Assembly (NCBI GenBank): GCA_003260075.1
Contig: QLIY01000408.1
Location: forward strand, 72,946-136,945
Direction: 5' to 3'
DNA length: 64,000 bases
DNA from: Phallusia mammillata
Lineage: Eukaryota > Chordata > Ascidiacea > Phlebobranchia > Ascidiidae
The position numbers and the translations under genes were made by a program. Below the pieces are notes generated by a model, which searched no databases, had not been told where the DNA came from, and was given only the letters and a program-made list of their open reading frames with translations. Positions 62,025 to 64,000 of this stretch are shown piece by piece. Each line of letters opens with the position of its first letter. Position 1 is the first letter of the stretch.

Positions 62025-62295
62025 ACAAATTAAAGGGGTATATACCATCGTCCTTAACCGACCGAGTCCTGTAAACTCCACACAAGTGTCTTGCACTTCG
62101 GTTAGTTTGTTTATTACTTCTGAAGAGCACAATAACGTATAGGAAAAGAAGAGGTCGAAATGAACCAGTGCGGCTTTATATATACCCCGGATAAAGGCGT
62201 TAAATCGTACAAATGTGCTCTTGCGATTGGATCTTGTACAATTCCCACACAAAGTAATTACCTGGAACGGAAACCTGTCAACCTGGCAACCCTGA

Positions 62296-62520
62296 ACTGG
62301 TACCTTTTATTGCTTGGCAAACGCAACAATGAACAAAATTTTTCGTGAGAAACGATTTTTCTCTAGTGATCCACTCCATTGCATTGGAATGGCAAGCAGG
62401 GGGGGGGGGCAAACTGGTACCTTTTATTGCTTGGCAAACGCAACAATGAACAAAAATTTTCGTGAGGAACGATTTTTCTCTAGTGATCCACTCCATTGCA
62501 TTGGAATGGCAAGCAAAATG
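62296..62520. repeat. Direct duplication joined by 11 G
   Basis: About 104-bp arms around 62399-62409. Confidence 0.85.
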
Positions 62521-62727
62521 TACAGCTAGCAGCAGCTCTGCAGTTTTTACGACATTTTATAGGTAACTTTTTGTTTTGCACCAACATTATTCCTGTTTCT
62601 TCCGGATTTAATTTTTGTGCATTTTAAAATGTATGTGATTTGATCAGGTTATAATCAGCTTCTAGCTAGCAGTAGTATTGAATACACTTTCTTTACCCAC
62701 ATTTCATAAAAATATGATCTTGTAAGC

Positions 62728-62914
62728 CCCAGTCAAACTTTATCCAGCGGCTATCTCCGAATTAAAGATGATATACCAGAAATATATAGCGTTTATCACA
62801 GAAGTTCTTGTTTAAGGGGGGGGGGTCCCCAGTCAAACTTTATCCAACCGCTATCCCCGAATCATACATGATATACCAGAAATATATAGCGTTTATCACA
62901 GAAGTTCTTGTTTA
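62728..62914. repeat. Direct duplication joined by ten G
   Basis: About 88-bp arms around 62816-62825, about 8% diverged. Confidence 0.85.
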
Positions 62915-64000
62915 AAACGTAAATATGATTTTCTAATGTAATTCTAATAAATAAGTACGAATTTCTGCGATGTTTCAATGAATATTCGCAATGGAAATGA
63001 ACCGCTGTTATCTTCATTTATTTTTGCAAGGTTTATGTAAAAAGTTCTTGTGTTTTTAGCGAAGCATTTTTTAAAATTATTCGGTCATACACATTTGAAA
63101 GTAGAATGTTGTGCCAGTGTAGATGACCAGTTTTTTTAAAATGAGACCATTTAAATTGTCGCATTATATCAAAGTTGGCTGCATTTTTTTAATAAGACCA
63201 CTTGTCGCATTATATGAAAGTTGTACTGTGAGATAGTATCATTTTGAATCAAGTCAAAACACCATGTAACCCAAACGTTGATAACAATGTCCCAGACAAT
63301 TCAAGCGATTACGGTTACTTAAACGTCGCCACACAATGACGTTGGTAATCTCCAGCAGTATACGTCCTGTTTTAAGTTGCAATTCGGGCCGGGCTTTTCG
63401 GGCCGGGTTCGGGCTTAGGTATTTGTGAGAAAACGGGCTTAAAACGGGCTGACTTTGCGTACAGTTTCCGCCATTTTTTTGAATAAAATCACTCAGCTAA
63501 CTTTGGCTTTGACCTAATGCCCACCCTACTCTAAAACGTGTTGTTTACCCCATTGTATATATTGTTTATTGTGTTTGTTGTCTTTCTCTCTTTTCTTTCT
63601 CATCCTTTGTTGCAACGCTTTCGTGGATAGACCTGTCAATCCAAATTTCGGGCCGGGTTTCGCAAAAACGTTTCGGGTTAGGGCCGGGTTCGGGTTTAGA
63701 TTTCGGGCCCGCTTGCAATTCTGGTTCCGACGTTTCTTTTGCAAACATCGCTTTCAAATTCTTTTGGCGATAATATAACCAAGAGATCGCATGGCAATGA
63801 CCCGCTGTTAGTGTTATGTCCCTTTCCGAACCCCACAGATAATCAGAAGGAGAGAAAGACTTCGGCTCGTTTGACAACAACAAAATCCGCTGACACGATT
63901 TCTTAATTACAGCCTCAAAAAGCCTCAAAAATCGAAAAATATAGCCTCAGGGTTTTTCGAAAATCGGGTCAAAATTTTCGATTTTAAAAACCGGTTTGGA

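Larger units (their letters stand above)
56855..64000. other. Non-genic right end
   Basis: Listed repeats apart, no supported gene. A short ATGGCGGTTCCACAA before gtatgt at 58137-58151 might be a start exon of a gene continuing beyond the window. 63370-63720 is a GGGCCGGG-type repeat of the CAGAGTTGTAA family. Confidence 0.45.

Noticed and set aside
63526-63928. Minus-strand frames rich in NPNPGLN/PKPEPGP
   Set aside because: Translation of the GGGCCGGG-type transposon repeat.

Overview
This is eukaryotic, AT-rich DNA with many short exons, introns of a few hundred bp and dense small DNA transposons. Gene content (intelectin-type lectins, PhoPQ-related/AprA-family secreted proteins) and compactness suggest an invertebrate chordate, most likely an ascidian of Ciona type. 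No marker in the window proves the species.

Layout. (1) 1-4119: non-genic, with a foldback element, hAT-like fragments, a hammerhead-like motif and TGACGTCA sites. (2) 4120-18954, minus strand: intelectin-like gene 1, 23 exons, predicted 744 aa. (3) 21760-32618, minus strand: paralogous intelectin-like gene 2, 16 exons, predicted 593 aa. In both, the splice phases close exactly into one open frame. Each protein has a long N-terminal tail encoded by small phase 1-1 exons, then one transmembrane segment, a very short linker and a C-terminal intelectin domain. They therefore look like type II membrane lectins rather than secreted intelectins. The tail exons come in cassettes. In gene 1 a five-exon, 2.49-kb cassette is present three times in tandem; in gene 2 a related four-exon cassette is present twice. 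(4) 34746-40787 minus and 41871-48949 plus: two divergent paralogs of the PhoPQ-activated pathogenicity-related / AprA family with a signal peptide and an alpha/beta-hydrolase-like Ser-Asp-His set. They share a 1.08-kb head-to-head promoter with two TGACGTCA palindromes. The plus-strand copy has lost most of exon 7 and all of exon 8 at an assembly gap. (5) 48950-64000: mostly non-coding, with one possible 56-aa gene (55228-56854), transposon remnants, a 42-bp minisatellite and a palindromic repeat field.

A second theme runs through the window. More than 20 direct duplications (33 to about 400 bp, 1-10% diverged) have a run of G or C, or a single N, exactly at the junction. They look like scaffold joins between overlapping contigs or haplotypes, with homopolymer filler, rather than biology. 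They cut or duplicate several exons and must be allowed for in any gene model. The 2.49-kb cassette triplication has no such junction and looks real.

A third theme is a dispersed element carrying the two core boxes of a hammerhead ribozyme (CUGANGA, hairpin, GAAA) with a GUC or GUU triplet, as described for Penelope-like elements.
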